Part shown: one piece after another, positions 35,130 to 43,516 of the stretch | Numbering within the stretch: the first letter of the stretch is position 1 | How the letters are laid out: every line of letters begins with the position of its first letter | Origin: Burkholderia guangdongensis | Lineage (GTDB): Bacteria; Pseudomonadota; Gammaproteobacteria; Burkholderiales; Burkholderiaceae | DNA: 64,000 nt | NCBI RefSeq assembly: GCF_013403875.1 | Contig: NZ_JACBNX010000005.1 | Location: 124,001 to 188,000 of the forward strand | Direction of reading: 5' to 3' | The notes under the pieces: model-generated | Told to the model about the DNA's origin: nothing | Databases searched by the model: none | What the model saw: the letters and a program-made list of their open reading frames with translations, nothing else | Program-made: the position numbers and the translations under genes

Positions 35130-35181
35130 GGCGCGTCGGCGAAATGGATGAACAGGATGAACAGGACGAACGCGTGCGCGT

Positions 35182-35571
35182 TCACGATTTACCGCGGAAC
35201 AGCTCGCGATCCTTCTCGATCTCGGCGAGCGTGGCTTCGAACACGGTCGGCGCGGTGCGCAGGCTCGCGCGCGCCTTCAGCGCGCACAGGAGGCCGGCGA
35301 CCGCGTAGAGCGCGGTGACCGCGGCGAGCGACTGCCAGCGATAGGTGTCCCAGAACGCGATCGCGATCAGCACGGTCAGGCTGATGAGCGCCATCGTCGC
35401 GAGCATCATCGCGGCGAGCCCGAGGAACAGCACGCCCATCAGGCGCTCCTTCTCCTCGGCGAGCTCGATGCCGACGAGCTCGAGGCGCGTGTGCAGCAGC
35501 CCGAGCGCGGAACCGACGAAGCGGCGCAACGGCCCGTGGTTCGACTCCGGCGATGTGTTGTCTGTCGTCAT
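35182..35571 (-). CDS. YqjE/holin-X-like inner-membrane protein
   Basis: A 129-residue protein with an amphipathic N-terminus (LHTRLELVGIELAEEKERLM) and two membrane spans (about 45-70 and 78-100). This is the phage-holin-like DUF1469/YqjE arrangement. The YqjD-family gene lies upstream and the DUF3318 gene downstream. E. coli YqjD/ElaB proteins tether ribosomes to the membrane in stationary phase; a role here is inference. Confidence 0.8.
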   Translation of the reverse strand: MTTDNTSPESNHGPLRRFVGSALGLLHTRLELVGIELAEEKERLMGVLFLGLAAMMLATMALISLTVLIAIAFWDTYRWQSLAAVTALYAVAGLLCALKARASLRTAPTVFEATLAEIEKDRELFRGKS

Positions 35572-35695
35572 GAGTGGTATGCGTGCGCGTGAAGGCGGCT
35601 AGGGCAGAGCCGACCGGCGCGGTATCGCCAGTCAGCTTCGGCGTCGGCGAGCCGCGGGTGGCGGCTCGCGACGCGGGATGGGCGCAGGCGTTGCG

Positions 35696-35998
35696 TTACT
35701 TGCGGTTGATCAGCAGGCCGACGACCACGCCGATGCCCGCGGCGATGCCGATCGACGTCCACGGATGCTCGTGCACGTAGTCGTCGGTCGCACGCGCGGC
35801 CTTCTTGCCTTTCTCGACCACGACGACCTGAACGTCGGCCGCCTTGTCCTTCGCCTGCTTCAGACGCGACAACGCCTTTTCGCGCAGTTCGGCGGCGCGG
35901 TCGCCGGTGCTGCTCGCCGCTTGCTTGAGCAGGTCTTCGGCGTCCGCGAGAACGGTTTTGATATCCGACATCAGCTTCTCCTTGTTGATTTCCGACAT
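35696..35998 (-). CDS. DUF883 family protein (YqjD/ElaB-like)
   Basis: A 100-residue protein. A charged helical N-terminus (SDIKTVLADAEDLLKQAASS) is followed by YVHEHPWTSIGIAAGIGVVV and a terminal membrane span ending LLINRK. This is the C-tail-anchored DUF883 pattern. The ATG at 35998 is preceded by GGGGAG; an upstream in-frame ATG at 36022 is less likely. First gene of the operon, divergent from the peroxiredoxin. Confidence 0.87.
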   Translation of the reverse strand: MSEINKEKLMSDIKTVLADAEDLLKQAASSTGDRAAELREKALSRLKQAKDKAADVQVVVVEKGKKAARATDDYVHEHPWTSIGIAAGIGVVVGLLINRK

Positions 35999-36296
35999 TG
36001 CGACTCCCCTCATGCTCGTCATGCTACACGTTCACATCGTAGCGAAACGCCCTCGCGCTGGCGAGCCGGGAAACGCGCGTCGCGCATGACCGCATGGCAC
36101 ACGACCGTAATGTAATGCAGAGCCGATGCCGCGCGGGAAAGTTTCCGGCACGGGCTGCCCGACGTCAAAAATGACAAAAATAAATGAATATCGAACGGAA
36201 TATTCGTTCGCTTGTCTTTCCTGTTCCCGTAAGCTACCGGTCTCGTCCGCGCGCCGCGCGGCCGCTTCACCCCGCATCGTTCCAGGAGGGAACACC
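35999..36296. other. Divergent intergenic region with A/T-rich palindrome
   Basis: 298 bp between the DUF883 operon and the peroxiredoxin gene. The A/T-rich part holds CGAAC-G-GAATATTC-GTTCG (36192-36210), which is symmetrical except for one extra G. It may be a redox or stress regulator site. No gene seen. Confidence 0.45.
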
Positions 36297-36935
36297 ATGA
36301 GTCTGCGTCTCGGCGACATCGCCCCGGATTTCGAGCAGGATTCGAGCCTCGGCCGTATCAGGTTTCACGAGTGGCTCGGCGACGGCTGGGGCGTGCTGTT
36401 CTCCCATCCGGCCGACTACACACCGGTCTGCACGACCGAACTCGGGCTGACGTCGAAGCTGAAGGGCGAATTCGAGAAGCGCAACGTGAAGGTGATCGCG
36501 CTGTCGGTCGACAGCGTCGAGTCGCACAAGGGCTGGATCAACGACATCAACGACACGCAGGCGACGAGCGTCGGCTTTCCGATCATCGCCGATGCCGACC
36601 GCCAGGTCTCGCAGCTGTACGACATGATTCACCCGAACGCGAACGAGACGCTGACCGTGCGCTCGCTGTTCGTGATCGATCCGAACAAGAAGGTGCGGCT
36701 CACGATCACGTATCCGGCGAGCACCGGCCGCAACTTCGACGAAGTGCTGCGCGTGATCGATTCGCTGCAGCTCACCGACAACTACAAGGTCGCGACGCCC
36801 GGCAACTGGAAGGACGGCGACGACGTCGTGATCGTGCCGTCGCTGCAGGATCCGGACGAGCTGAAGAAGCGCTTCCCGAAGGGCTTCAACGCGGTGCGCC
36901 CGTATCTGCGCCTCACGCCGCAGCCGAACAAGTAA
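36297..36935 (+). CDS. 1-Cys peroxiredoxin (Prx6 type)
   Basis: A 212-residue peroxidase. The only cysteine is Cys45 in HPADYTPVCTTELG, so it works as a 1-Cys enzyme needing an external thiol. The extended C-terminus (TPGNWKDGDDVVIVPSLQ) is characteristic of the Prx6 subfamily. It is likely to reduce organic hydroperoxides and peroxynitrite. GGAGGG lies before the ATG at 36297. A strong terminator follows. Confidence 0.93.
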   Translation: MSLRLGDIAPDFEQDSSLGRIRFHEWLGDGWGVLFSHPADYTPVCTTELGLTSKLKGEFEKRNVKVIALSVDSVESHKGWINDINDTQATSVGFPIIADADRQVSQLYDMIHPNANETLTVRSLFVIDPNKKVRLTITYPASTGRNFDEVLRVIDSLQLTDNYKVATPGNWKDGDDVVIVPSLQDPDELKKRFPKGFNAVRPYLRLTPQPNK

Positions 36936-36980
36936 GCACGGCGGCGTCGCCGCGCGCATCAACCGCGCATCAATGAAAGC

Positions 36981-37017
36981 GGGCCGCCCGGCGAACACCG
37001 GGCGGCCCGTTTTGTTT
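36981..37017 (+). terminator. Rho-independent terminator of peroxiredoxin gene
   Basis: GGGCCGCCCG and CGGGCGGCCC form a perfect 10-bp stem with an 8-nt loop, followed by GTTTTGTTT. It lies between the convergent peroxiredoxin and gcdH genes. Confidence 0.9.
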
Positions 37018-37054
37018 CGATCGGACGCGGGACGCCGGCCGGCGCCCCGTTCGA

Positions 37055-38242
37055 TCAGAAGAATGCCTGGATGCCGGTCTGCGCGCGGCCGAGGATCAGC
37101 GCGTGGATGTCGTGCGTGCCCTCGTACGTGTTCACGACCTCGAGGTTCACCAGATGGCGCGCAACGCCGAACTCGTCCGAGATGCCGTTGCCGCCGAGCA
37201 TGTCGCGCGCGAGCCGCGCGATGTCGAGCGCCTTGCCGCACGAGTTGCGCTTCATGATCGACGTGATCTCGACGGCCGCCGTGCCTTCGTCCTTCATCCG
37301 GCCGAGGCGCAGCACGCCCTGCAGGCCGAGCGTGATTTCGGTCTGCATGTCGGCGAGCTTCTTCTGGATCAGCTGGTTCGCGGCGAGCGGCCGGCCGAAC
37401 TGCTTGCGGTCGAGCACGTACTGGCGCGCGGTGTGCCAGCACGATTCGGCCGCGCCGAGCGCGCCCCATGCGATCCCGTAACGCGCCGAGTTCAGGCACG
37501 TGAACGGGCCGCGCAGGCCGGACACGTTCGGCATGATGTTCTCTTCCGGCACGAACACCTCGTCGAGCACGATCTCGCCGGTGATCGACGAGCGCAGGCC
37601 CACCTTGCCGTGGATCGCCGGCGCGGACAGCCCCTTCCAGCCCTTCTCGAGAATGAAGCCGCGGATCGTGTCGCGGCCGTCCTCGTCGAGCTTCGCCCAC
37701 ACGACGAACACATCGGCGATCGGCGAGTTCGTGATCCACATCTTCGCTCCCGACAGCGAGAAGCCGCCCGGCACCTTCTTCGCGCGCGTGACCATGCTGC
37801 CCGGATCGGAGCCGTGGTTCGGCTCGGTCAGCCCGAAGCAGCCGATCCATTCGCCGGTCGCGAGCTTCGGCAGGTATTTTTCCTTCTGCGCGTCCGAGCC
37901 GAATTCGAAGATCGGCACCATCACGAGCGACGACTGCACCGACATCATCGACCGGTAACCCGAATCGATCCGCTCGACTTCGCGCGCGATCAGGCCGTAA
38001 CTCACGTAGTTCAGGCCAGGGCCGCCGTACTGGTCCGGAATCGTCGGGCCGAGCAGGCCGAGCTCGCCCATCTCGCGGAAGATCGCCGCGTCGGTGCGCT
38101 CGTGGCGGAACGCCTCGATCACGCGCGGCGCAAGCTTGTCCTGCGAGTACGCGCGCGCGGCGTCGCGCACCATGCGTTCTTCTTCGGTGAGCTGCTGGTC
38201 GAGCAGCAGCGGATCGTCCCAATGAAAAGTTGCAGCGCTCAT
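37055..38242 (-). CDS. gcdH: Glutaryl-CoA dehydrogenase
   Basis: A 395-residue acyl-CoA dehydrogenase. The catalytic base Glu374 is in [13 protein letters not shown], and [15 protein letters not shown] is the FAD-proximal loop. [16 protein letters not shown] and the N-terminal FHWDDPLLL are typical of GcdH. It oxidatively decarboxylates glutaryl-CoA to crotonyl-CoA in lysine and tryptophan degradation. Divergent IclR regulator with a perfect dyad between them. Confidence 0.93.
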   Translation of the reverse strand: MSAATFHWDDPLLLDQQLTEEERMVRDAARAYSQDKLAPRVIEAFRHERTDAAIFREMGELGLLGPTIPDQYGGPGLNYVSYGLIAREVERIDSGYRSMMSVQSSLVMVPIFEFGSDAQKEKYLPKLATGEWIGCFGLTEPNHGSDPGSMVTRAKKVPGGFSLSGAKMWITNSPIADVFVVWAKLDEDGRDTIRGFILEKGWKGLSAPAIHGKVGLRSSITGEIVLDEVFVPEENIMPNVSGLRGPFTCLNSARYGIAWGALGAAESCWHTARQYVLDRKQFGRPLAANQLIQKKLADMQTEITLGLQGVLRLGRMKDEGTAAVEITSIMKRNSCGKALDIARLARDMLGGNGISDEFGVARHLVNLEVVNTYEGTHDIHALILGRAQTGIQAFF

Positions 38243-38285
38243 CGTGTCATCTCCTCACTTGATTCACTCGAATTGACTTGACTGA

Positions 38286-38304
38286 TGTTCCGCTGTGCGG
38301 AACA
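38286..38304. promoter_or_regulatory. IclR-type operator in gcdH promoter
   Basis: TGTTCCGC-TGT-GCGGAACA is a perfect 8-bp inverted repeat between divergent gcdH and its iclR-type regulator. The GTTCCGC/GCGGAAC core resembles sites of IclR-family repressors. It probably controls both genes. Confidence 0.7.
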
Positions 38305-38343
38305 ATGTTTTGCAGATTGATCCAAGTGTAGCACTAGACGACG

Positions 38344-39129
38344 ATGACGACCACTGATGAACAAAATATCGACGAGCGCAAGTTCGTCGTCGCGCTCGCG
38401 CGCGGGCTCGAGCTGCTGCGCGCATTCCGTTCCGGCGAAACGATGCTCGGCAATCGCGACTTCGTCGAGCGCACCGGGCTGCCGAAGGCGACGGTGAACC
38501 GGCTCGCGTATACGCTGACGACGCTCGGCTACCTGCGCTACGACGAGATGCTCGGCAAGTACGCGCTCGACGCGGGCGTGCTGTCGCTCGGCTATGCGCT
38601 GCTCGCCGGCACGACGACGCTCGAGCTCGCTCGGCCGCACATGCAGGCGCTCGCGCGCGAGATCGGCGCGGCGGTGTCGCTCGGCTGCCGCGACGGGCTC
38701 GACATGATCTATCTGGAGACGATTCGCAGCGAGACCGCGCTGACGCTCGGGCTCGCGCCGGGCTCGCGGCTGTCGATGCTGACCAGCTCGATGGGGCGTG
38801 CGTATCTCGCGGTGCAGCCCGAGGACGCGCGGCGCGCGCTCATCGCCGAATTGCGCGATGTGGCGGGCGGCGGCGAGGCGGCCGACGCGCTCGTCGATGC
38901 GACGCTGCGTTCGGTCGACGAGTACGCGTCGGGCGGCTGCTGCTATTCGTTCCGCGACTGGCACGGCGACGTGAACGCGGCGGCGGTGCCGTTTCGCGAG
39001 CCGCGCGACGGGCGCTGGCTGATCCTGAGCAGCAGCGGGCCGGCGTCGTCGATGGGGGAGGACGTGTTCAGGAGCGTCGTGGGGCCGCGACTGAGGGCGC
39101 TTGCGCAGCGGCTCGGGCAGGTCGGGTAG
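38344..39129 (+). CDS. IclR-family transcriptional regulator
   Basis: A 261-residue regulator with an N-terminal winged helix (FVERTGLPKATVNRLAYTLT) and a C-terminal effector domain (about 80-255, ending in the GCCYSFRDWHGDVNAAAVPF region). It is probably the local glutaryl-CoA pathway regulator, judged by divergence from gcdH and the shared operator. The effector is unknown. Confidence 0.88.
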   Translation: MTTTDEQNIDERKFVVALARGLELLRAFRSGETMLGNRDFVERTGLPKATVNRLAYTLTTLGYLRYDEMLGKYALDAGVLSLGYALLAGTTTLELARPHMQALAREIGAAVSLGCRDGLDMIYLETIRSETALTLGLAPGSRLSMLTSSMGRAYLAVQPEDARRALIAELRDVAGGGEAADALVDATLRSVDEYASGGCCYSFRDWHGDVNAAAVPFREPRDGRWLILSSSGPASSMGEDVFRSVVGPRLRALAQRLGQVG

Positions 39130-39133
39130 TGCT

Positions 39134-39961
39134 TCAGACCGGCATCGTCTTCGCGAACACCGGCCCCTGCATCAGCCGCACGTCGTGCTGGCGCAGCAGA
39201 TCGCACTGCGTCTCGTCGGCGACGCCATCGAAAATCAGCGGAATCCGCACGCGCTGCGCATAGCCGACCAGCGCCTTCACCATCCCCGCGCGCAGCGCGA
39301 CGACCGCATCGATCTTGATGTAGTCGGGCCGCGCCATCTCCGATTCGACCGCGAGGATCCGCCCCGGATCCGGCAGCTTGTCCGCGACCTTGAAGCCGTG
39401 ATGCTGATAGCTGCGCGTCAGGTAGCCGAGGAACGTCTTGTGCGCGACCGCCGCGCTCGGCAGCTCGATCACGACCCGCTCGGCCGGCAGCCCGAAGCGC
39501 GCGAGCACCGCCGAGAAATGCTTGCCGTGGTCGTATTTCACGCTCTTCACGAGCCGCTCGTGCACGCGCAGGAACAGCAGCCCGTGCCGCTGCGCGCCGA
39601 AGAAGTTGATCGCGTGCAGCGCGCGCGCGAGCCGGTCGAGCGCGACCAGCGCCTGGTCGTCCGCGACCGCGCTTGAATCCCAATTTGCGACCGCGTCGAA
39701 CGGATCGACCGTCGTGCCCCCGATCTGCGTGACCGCCTGGAAGCCGAGCTCGTCGCCGTAGCGCTCGATCGTGTCCGCGAACGACGTCAGCTGCGGCGCG
39801 CCGGGCATCGTCACGTCGTAGATCGGCTCGTATGCGCTGCCGAGCGTCAGGTCCGGCAGGCGCGCGCACGCGGCGCCCGATGCGTCGAGCGCGACGTGAT
39901 CCTGCAGGAACGGCAACTGCCCTGCGCGGGCGACCAGCTCGGGAATGGTAGGCGGAAGCAT
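39134..39961 (-). CDS. Degenerate EAL-domain protein
   Basis: A 275-residue single-domain protein with an EAL-like TIM barrel. Key catalytic motifs are altered: the EAL signature is YEPIYD, the ELTE-type Glu is lost (VVIELPSAAV), DDFG is replaced by ADKLPDPGR, and EGVE reads DGVADE. Only the IKID-like lysine segment (YIKIDAVVAL) and QGPVF remain. It is unlikely to hydrolyse c-di-GMP but may bind it or partner proteins. Confidence 0.8.
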   Translation of the reverse strand: MLPPTIPELVARAGQLPFLQDHVALDASGAACARLPDLTLGSAYEPIYDVTMPGAPQLTSFADTIERYGDELGFQAVTQIGGTTVDPFDAVANWDSSAVADDQALVALDRLARALHAINFFGAQRHGLLFLRVHERLVKSVKYDHGKHFSAVLARFGLPAERVVIELPSAAVAHKTFLGYLTRSYQHHGFKVADKLPDPGRILAVESEMARPDYIKIDAVVALRAGMVKALVGYAQRVRIPLIFDGVADETQCDLLRQHDVRLMQGPVFAKTMPV

Positions 39962-40168
39962 CGATTGGACGAATGGGCGCGCGGCGCGAACGTCCGCCGC
40001 ATTTATCGATAGTAGCAGCGCGCGGCGCGCCCGGCTTGGCGATCTGCATCTATCGATATCTCGATTTTCGCAACACTCAGGGTTTACGTTGATTTCACTA
40101 TGCGTAATTAGTTTTACTATTCGTAAATCCTGAGCTGAGCGTCACGAAGATTGAGAGTGGATGGAGAC
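39962..40168. promoter_or_regulatory. Divergent promoter with repeated operator-like elements
   Basis: This A/T-rich region separates the EAL gene and the homogentisate operon. It has two copies of the palindrome TATCGATA (40004-40011 and 40051-40058), and the direct repeats ACTATGCGTAA (40097-40107) and ACTATTCGTAA (40116-40126), 19 bp apart. TTTACG at 40083 pairs in symmetry with CGTAAA at 40122. At least one regulator likely binds; identity unknown. Confidence 0.5.
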
Positions 40169-41836
40169 ATGAGCGTCGATTACCAGCATCTGAAGTTCGA
40201 ATACCGGCCGCGGGCGGCGCGCGGCGCCAAGGCCGATGCGGCGATTCACCCGGCGATCGTCGTCGGCGCGGGGCCGGTCGGCCTCGCGGCCGCGATCGAT
40301 CTCGCGCAGCAGGGCGTGCCCGTCGTGCTGCTCGACGACGACGACACGCTGTCCACCGGCTCGCGCGCGATCTGTTTCGCGAAGCGCACGCTCGAGATCT
40401 TCGACCGGCTCGGCTGCGGCGAGCGCTTCGTCGACAAGGGCGTCGGCTGGCACGTCGGCAAGGTGTTCCTGCAGGACGAGCAGCTTTACGCGTTCGATCT
40501 GCTGCCGGAAGCCGGCCATGCGCGGCCGGCGTTCATCAACCTGCAGCAGTACTACGTCGAGGGCTACCTGGCCGAGCGCGCGCTCGCGCTGCCGAACCTC
40601 GACATCCGCTGGAAGCACCAGGTCAAGGGCATCGCGCAGACGGCCGACGGCGTGACGCTGACCGTCGAGACGCCGGAAGGCGACGAGACGCTGCGCGCGC
40701 GCTACGTGGTCGCCGCGGACGGCTCGCGCAGCCCGCTGCGCGCGCTGATGGGCCTCGAGAGCCACGGCCGCACGTTCAAGGACCGCTTCCTGATCGCCGA
40801 CGTGAAGATGAAGGCCGAGTTTCCGACCGAGCGCTGGTTCTGGTTCGATCCGCCGTTCCACCGGAACCAGTCGGTGCTGCTGCACCGGCAGCCGGACAAC
40901 GTGTGGCGCATCGACTTCCAGCTCGGCTGGGACGCCGATCCGGTCGCCGAGAAGGCGCCCGAGCGCGTGATCCCGCGCGTGCGCGCGCTGCTCGGCGCGG
41001 ACGTCGAGTTCGAGCTCGAGTGGGTCAGCGTCTACACGTTTCGCTGCCAGCGGATGGATGCGTTCCGCCACGGCAGCGTGCTGTTCGCGGGCGACGCCGC
41101 GCACGGGGTGTCGCCGTTCGGCGCGCGCGGCGCGAACAGCGGCGTGCAGGACGCGGACAACCTCGCGTGGAAGCTGAAGCTCGTGCTCGACGGCGCCGCG
41201 TCCGACCGGTTGCTCGACACGTATGCGAGCGAGCGCGAGTTCGCGGCCGACGAGAACATCCGCCACTCGACGCGCTCGACCGATTTCATCACGCCGAAGA
41301 GCGCGATTTCGCGCGTGTTCCGCGACGCGACGCTGAAGCTCGCGCGCGACTGCGAGTTCGCGCGCAAGCTCGTGAACAGCGGCCGGCTGTCGACGGCGAC
41401 CGTGCTCGTCGATTCGCCGCTGAACACGCCCGATCGTGCCGACGACGCGTTCGCGGGCGCGATGCGGCCCGGCGCCGCGGCCGCCGACGCGCCGGTGCGC
41501 GCGCACGGCGCGCCGGGCTGGCTGCTCGCGCATCTGCGCGACGGTTTCGCGGGCGTGCTGTTCGGCCTGCCCGGCGACGGCGCGGCGCTCGTCGCGGCGC
41601 TGGCGGGCCACGCGCTGCCGGTGAGGCCGGTGCTCGTCGTGCCGAAGGGCCACGCGCAGCCGGTGCCGGGCGTCGACGTGCTCGAGGACGTCGACGGGCT
41701 CGCCGCGCAACGCTACGACGCGCGGCCCGGCACGTTCTATCTGCTGCGGCCCGACCAGCACGTGTGCGCGCGGATGCGCGCGCCGGACCCGCGCGCGATC
41801 GGCGACGCCGTCGCACGCGCGATCTGCGCGGCCTGA
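40169..41836 (+). CDS. FAD-dependent aromatic monooxygenase (MhpA/PheA-like)
   Basis: A 555-residue flavin hydroxylase. It has the FAD Rossmann motif VVGAGPVGLAAAIDLAQQGV (about 36-55), the DG motif near VVAADGSRSP and FAGDAAHGVSPFGARGANSG (about 310). The C-terminal thioredoxin-like domain is typical of phenol, mhp and resorcinol hydroxylases. ATG at 40169 has GGATGGAGA upstream. It leads the hmgA-fahA operon, so it may hydroxylate a phenylacetate-type precursor of homogentisate; the substrate is inferred. Confidence 0.85.
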   Translation: MSVDYQHLKFEYRPRAARGAKADAAIHPAIVVGAGPVGLAAAIDLAQQGVPVVLLDDDDTLSTGSRAICFAKRTLEIFDRLGCGERFVDKGVGWHVGKVFLQDEQLYAFDLLPEAGHARPAFINLQQYYVEGYLAERALALPNLDIRWKHQVKGIAQTADGVTLTVETPEGDETLRARYVVAADGSRSPLRALMGLESHGRTFKDRFLIADVKMKAEFPTERWFWFDPPFHRNQSVLLHRQPDNVWRIDFQLGWDADPVAEKAPERVIPRVRALLGADVEFELEWVSVYTFRCQRMDAFRHGSVLFAGDAAHGVSPFGARGANSGVQDADNLAWKLKLVLDGAASDRLLDTYASEREFAADENIRHSTRSTDFITPKSAISRVFRDATLKLARDCEFARKLVNSGRLSTATVLVDSPLNTPDRADDAFAGAMRPGAAAADAPVRAHGAPGWLLAHLRDGFAGVLFGLPGDGAALVAALAGHALPVRPVLVVPKGHAQPVPGVDVLEDVDGLAAQRYDARPGTFYLLRPDQHVCARMRAPDPRAIGDAVARAICAA

Positions 41837-41871
41837 TCCCGGCTGCTCGTCATACTCACGGAGACCTAGCC

Positions 41872-42135
41872 ATGACTCTCGACACCCGTTCGCGGCTCGC
41901 CGATCCCGACGCGTTCTACGAAGCGCTGATCGACATGCACCGCGATCTGTCCGATGCGGACAGCCAGCTCGTGAACGCGAAACTGATCCTGCTGCTCGCG
42001 AACCAGATCGGCGACGCCGACGTGCTGCGCGACGCGATGGCGCTCGCGCGGCAGGGCGTCACGCCGGCGGCGCATCCGGCCTCGGATCCGGCCTCGAATC
42101 CGGCCTCGAATCCGGCCGCCGGGGACGCGCAATGA
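41872..42135 (+). CDS. DUF2783 protein with repetitive tail
   Basis: An 87-residue protein. Residues 1-60 (RLADPDAFYEALIDMHRDLS, LVNAKLILLLANQIGD) match DUF2783, a small family usually encoded between a flavin hydroxylase and hmgA-like genes. The C-terminus is low complexity, with NPASNPAS repeats coded by a 12-bp tandem repeat. Function unknown; possibly a hydroxylase accessory. Confidence 0.85.
   Translation: MTLDTRSRLADPDAFYEALIDMHRDLSDADSQLVNAKLILLLANQIGDADVLRDAMALARQGVTPAAHPASDPASNPASNPAAGDAQ
42073..42120 (+). repeat. Twelve-base tandem repeat in DUF2783 gene
   Basis: Four copies of (C/G/A)ATCCGGCCTCG at 42073, 42085, 42097 and 42109 encode the HPAS/DPAS/NPAS/NPAA tail. Being a multiple of three, it can vary without a frameshift. 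Confidence 0.85.
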
Positions 42136-42181
42136 CCGCGGCGTCGAGCGCAGCCTGACTATGAATGGGAGAACCTGAACG

Positions 42182-43516
42182 ATGACGCTTGATTTGTCGA
42201 AACCGGCGACCGCCGGCTATCTGAGCGGTTTCGCGAACGAGTTCGCGACCGAGGCGCTGCCGGGCGCGTTGCCGGAAGGCCGCAACTCGCCGCAGCGTGC
42301 GCCTTACGGGCTCTACGCGGAGCAACTGTCCGGCACCGCGTTCACCGCGCCGCGCAGCCACAACCGCCGCTCGTGGCTGTACCGGATCCGTCCGGCCGCC
42401 GTGCATCAGCCGTTCGAGCCGTTCTCGGGCGCGCAGCGGCTCGTCGCGGAGTTCGCCGATTCCGTCGACGTGCCGCCGACGCCGCCGAACCAGTTGCGCT
42501 GGGATCCGCTGCCGATGCCGGCCGAGCCGACCGATTTCGTCGAAGGCTGGGTGACGATGGCCGGCAACGGCTCGGCGGCCGCGATGAACGGCTGCGCGAT
42601 TCATCTGTACGCGGCGAACCGCTCGATGCAGGACCGCTTCTTCTACAGCGCCGACGGCGAGCTGTTGATCGTGCCGCAGGAAGGGCGCCTGCATATCGCG
42701 ACCGAACTCGGCCGGCTCGACGTCGAGCCGCACGAGATCGCGGTGATCCCGCGCGGCGTGCGCTTCACGGTCGCGCTGCCGGACGGCCGCGCGCGCGGCT
42801 ACATTTGCGAGAACTTCGGCGCGCTGCTGCGCCTGCCGGACCTCGGCCCGATCGGCTCGAACGGCCTCGCGAATCCGCGCGATTTTCTGACGCCGAACGC
42901 CGCGTACGAGGACCGCGAAGGCGCGTTCGAACTCGTCGCGAAGCTGAACGGGCGCTTGTGGCGCGCGGACATCGGCCATTCGCCGCTCGACGTCGTCGCG
43001 TGGCACGGCAACTACGCGCCGTACAAGTACGATCTGCGCCATTTCAACACGATCGGCTCGATCAGCTACGACCATCCGGACCCGTCGATCTTCCTCGTGC
43101 TGCACGCGCCGACCGACACGCCGGGCGTCGATGCGATCGACTTCGTGATCTTCCCGCCGCGCTGGCTCGCGGCCGAGAACACGTTCCGGCCGCCGTGGTT
43201 CCACCGCAACGTCGCGAGCGAGTTCATGGGGCTCGTGCACGGCGAGTACGATGCGAAGGCCGAAGGCTTCGTGCCGGGCGGCGCGAGCCTGCACAACTGC
43301 ATGTCCGGCCATGGGCCGGACGCGGATACGTTCGAGAAGGCGTCCGCGAGCGACACGACGAAGCCGAACAAGGTCGCCGATACGATGGCGTTCATGTTCG
43401 AGACGCGCACGCTGATCCGTCCGACCCGGCACGCGCTCGACACCGCGCAATTGCAGGCGAACTACTTCGAATGCTGGCAAGGCATCAAAAAACACTTCAA
43501 CCCGGAGCAACGTTGA
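42182..43516 (+). CDS. hmgA: Homogentisate 1,2-dioxygenase
   Basis: A 444-residue non-heme iron dioxygenase opening homogentisate to maleylacetoacetate. It has [20 protein letters not shown] at the start, the family [13 protein letters not shown] region and the iron-binding C-terminal segment [16 protein letters not shown] with [11 protein letters not shown]. Length equals the family norm. The stop shares one base with the fahA start (TGATG). Confidence 0.96.
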   Translation: MTLDLSKPATAGYLSGFANEFATEALPGALPEGRNSPQRAPYGLYAEQLSGTAFTAPRSHNRRSWLYRIRPAAVHQPFEPFSGAQRLVAEFADSVDVPPTPPNQLRWDPLPMPAEPTDFVEGWVTMAGNGSAAAMNGCAIHLYAANRSMQDRFFYSADGELLIVPQEGRLHIATELGRLDVEPHEIAVIPRGVRFTVALPDGRARGYICENFGALLRLPDLGPIGSNGLANPRDFLTPNAAYEDREGAFELVAKLNGRLWRADIGHSPLDVVAWHGNYAPYKYDLRHFNTIGSISYDHPDPSIFLVLHAPTDTPGVDAIDFVIFPPRWLAAENTFRPPWFHRNVASEFMGLVHGEYDAKAEGFVPGGASLHNCMSGHGPDADTFEKASASDTTKPNKVADTMAFMFETRTLIRPTRHALDTAQLQANYFECWQGIKKHFNPEQR

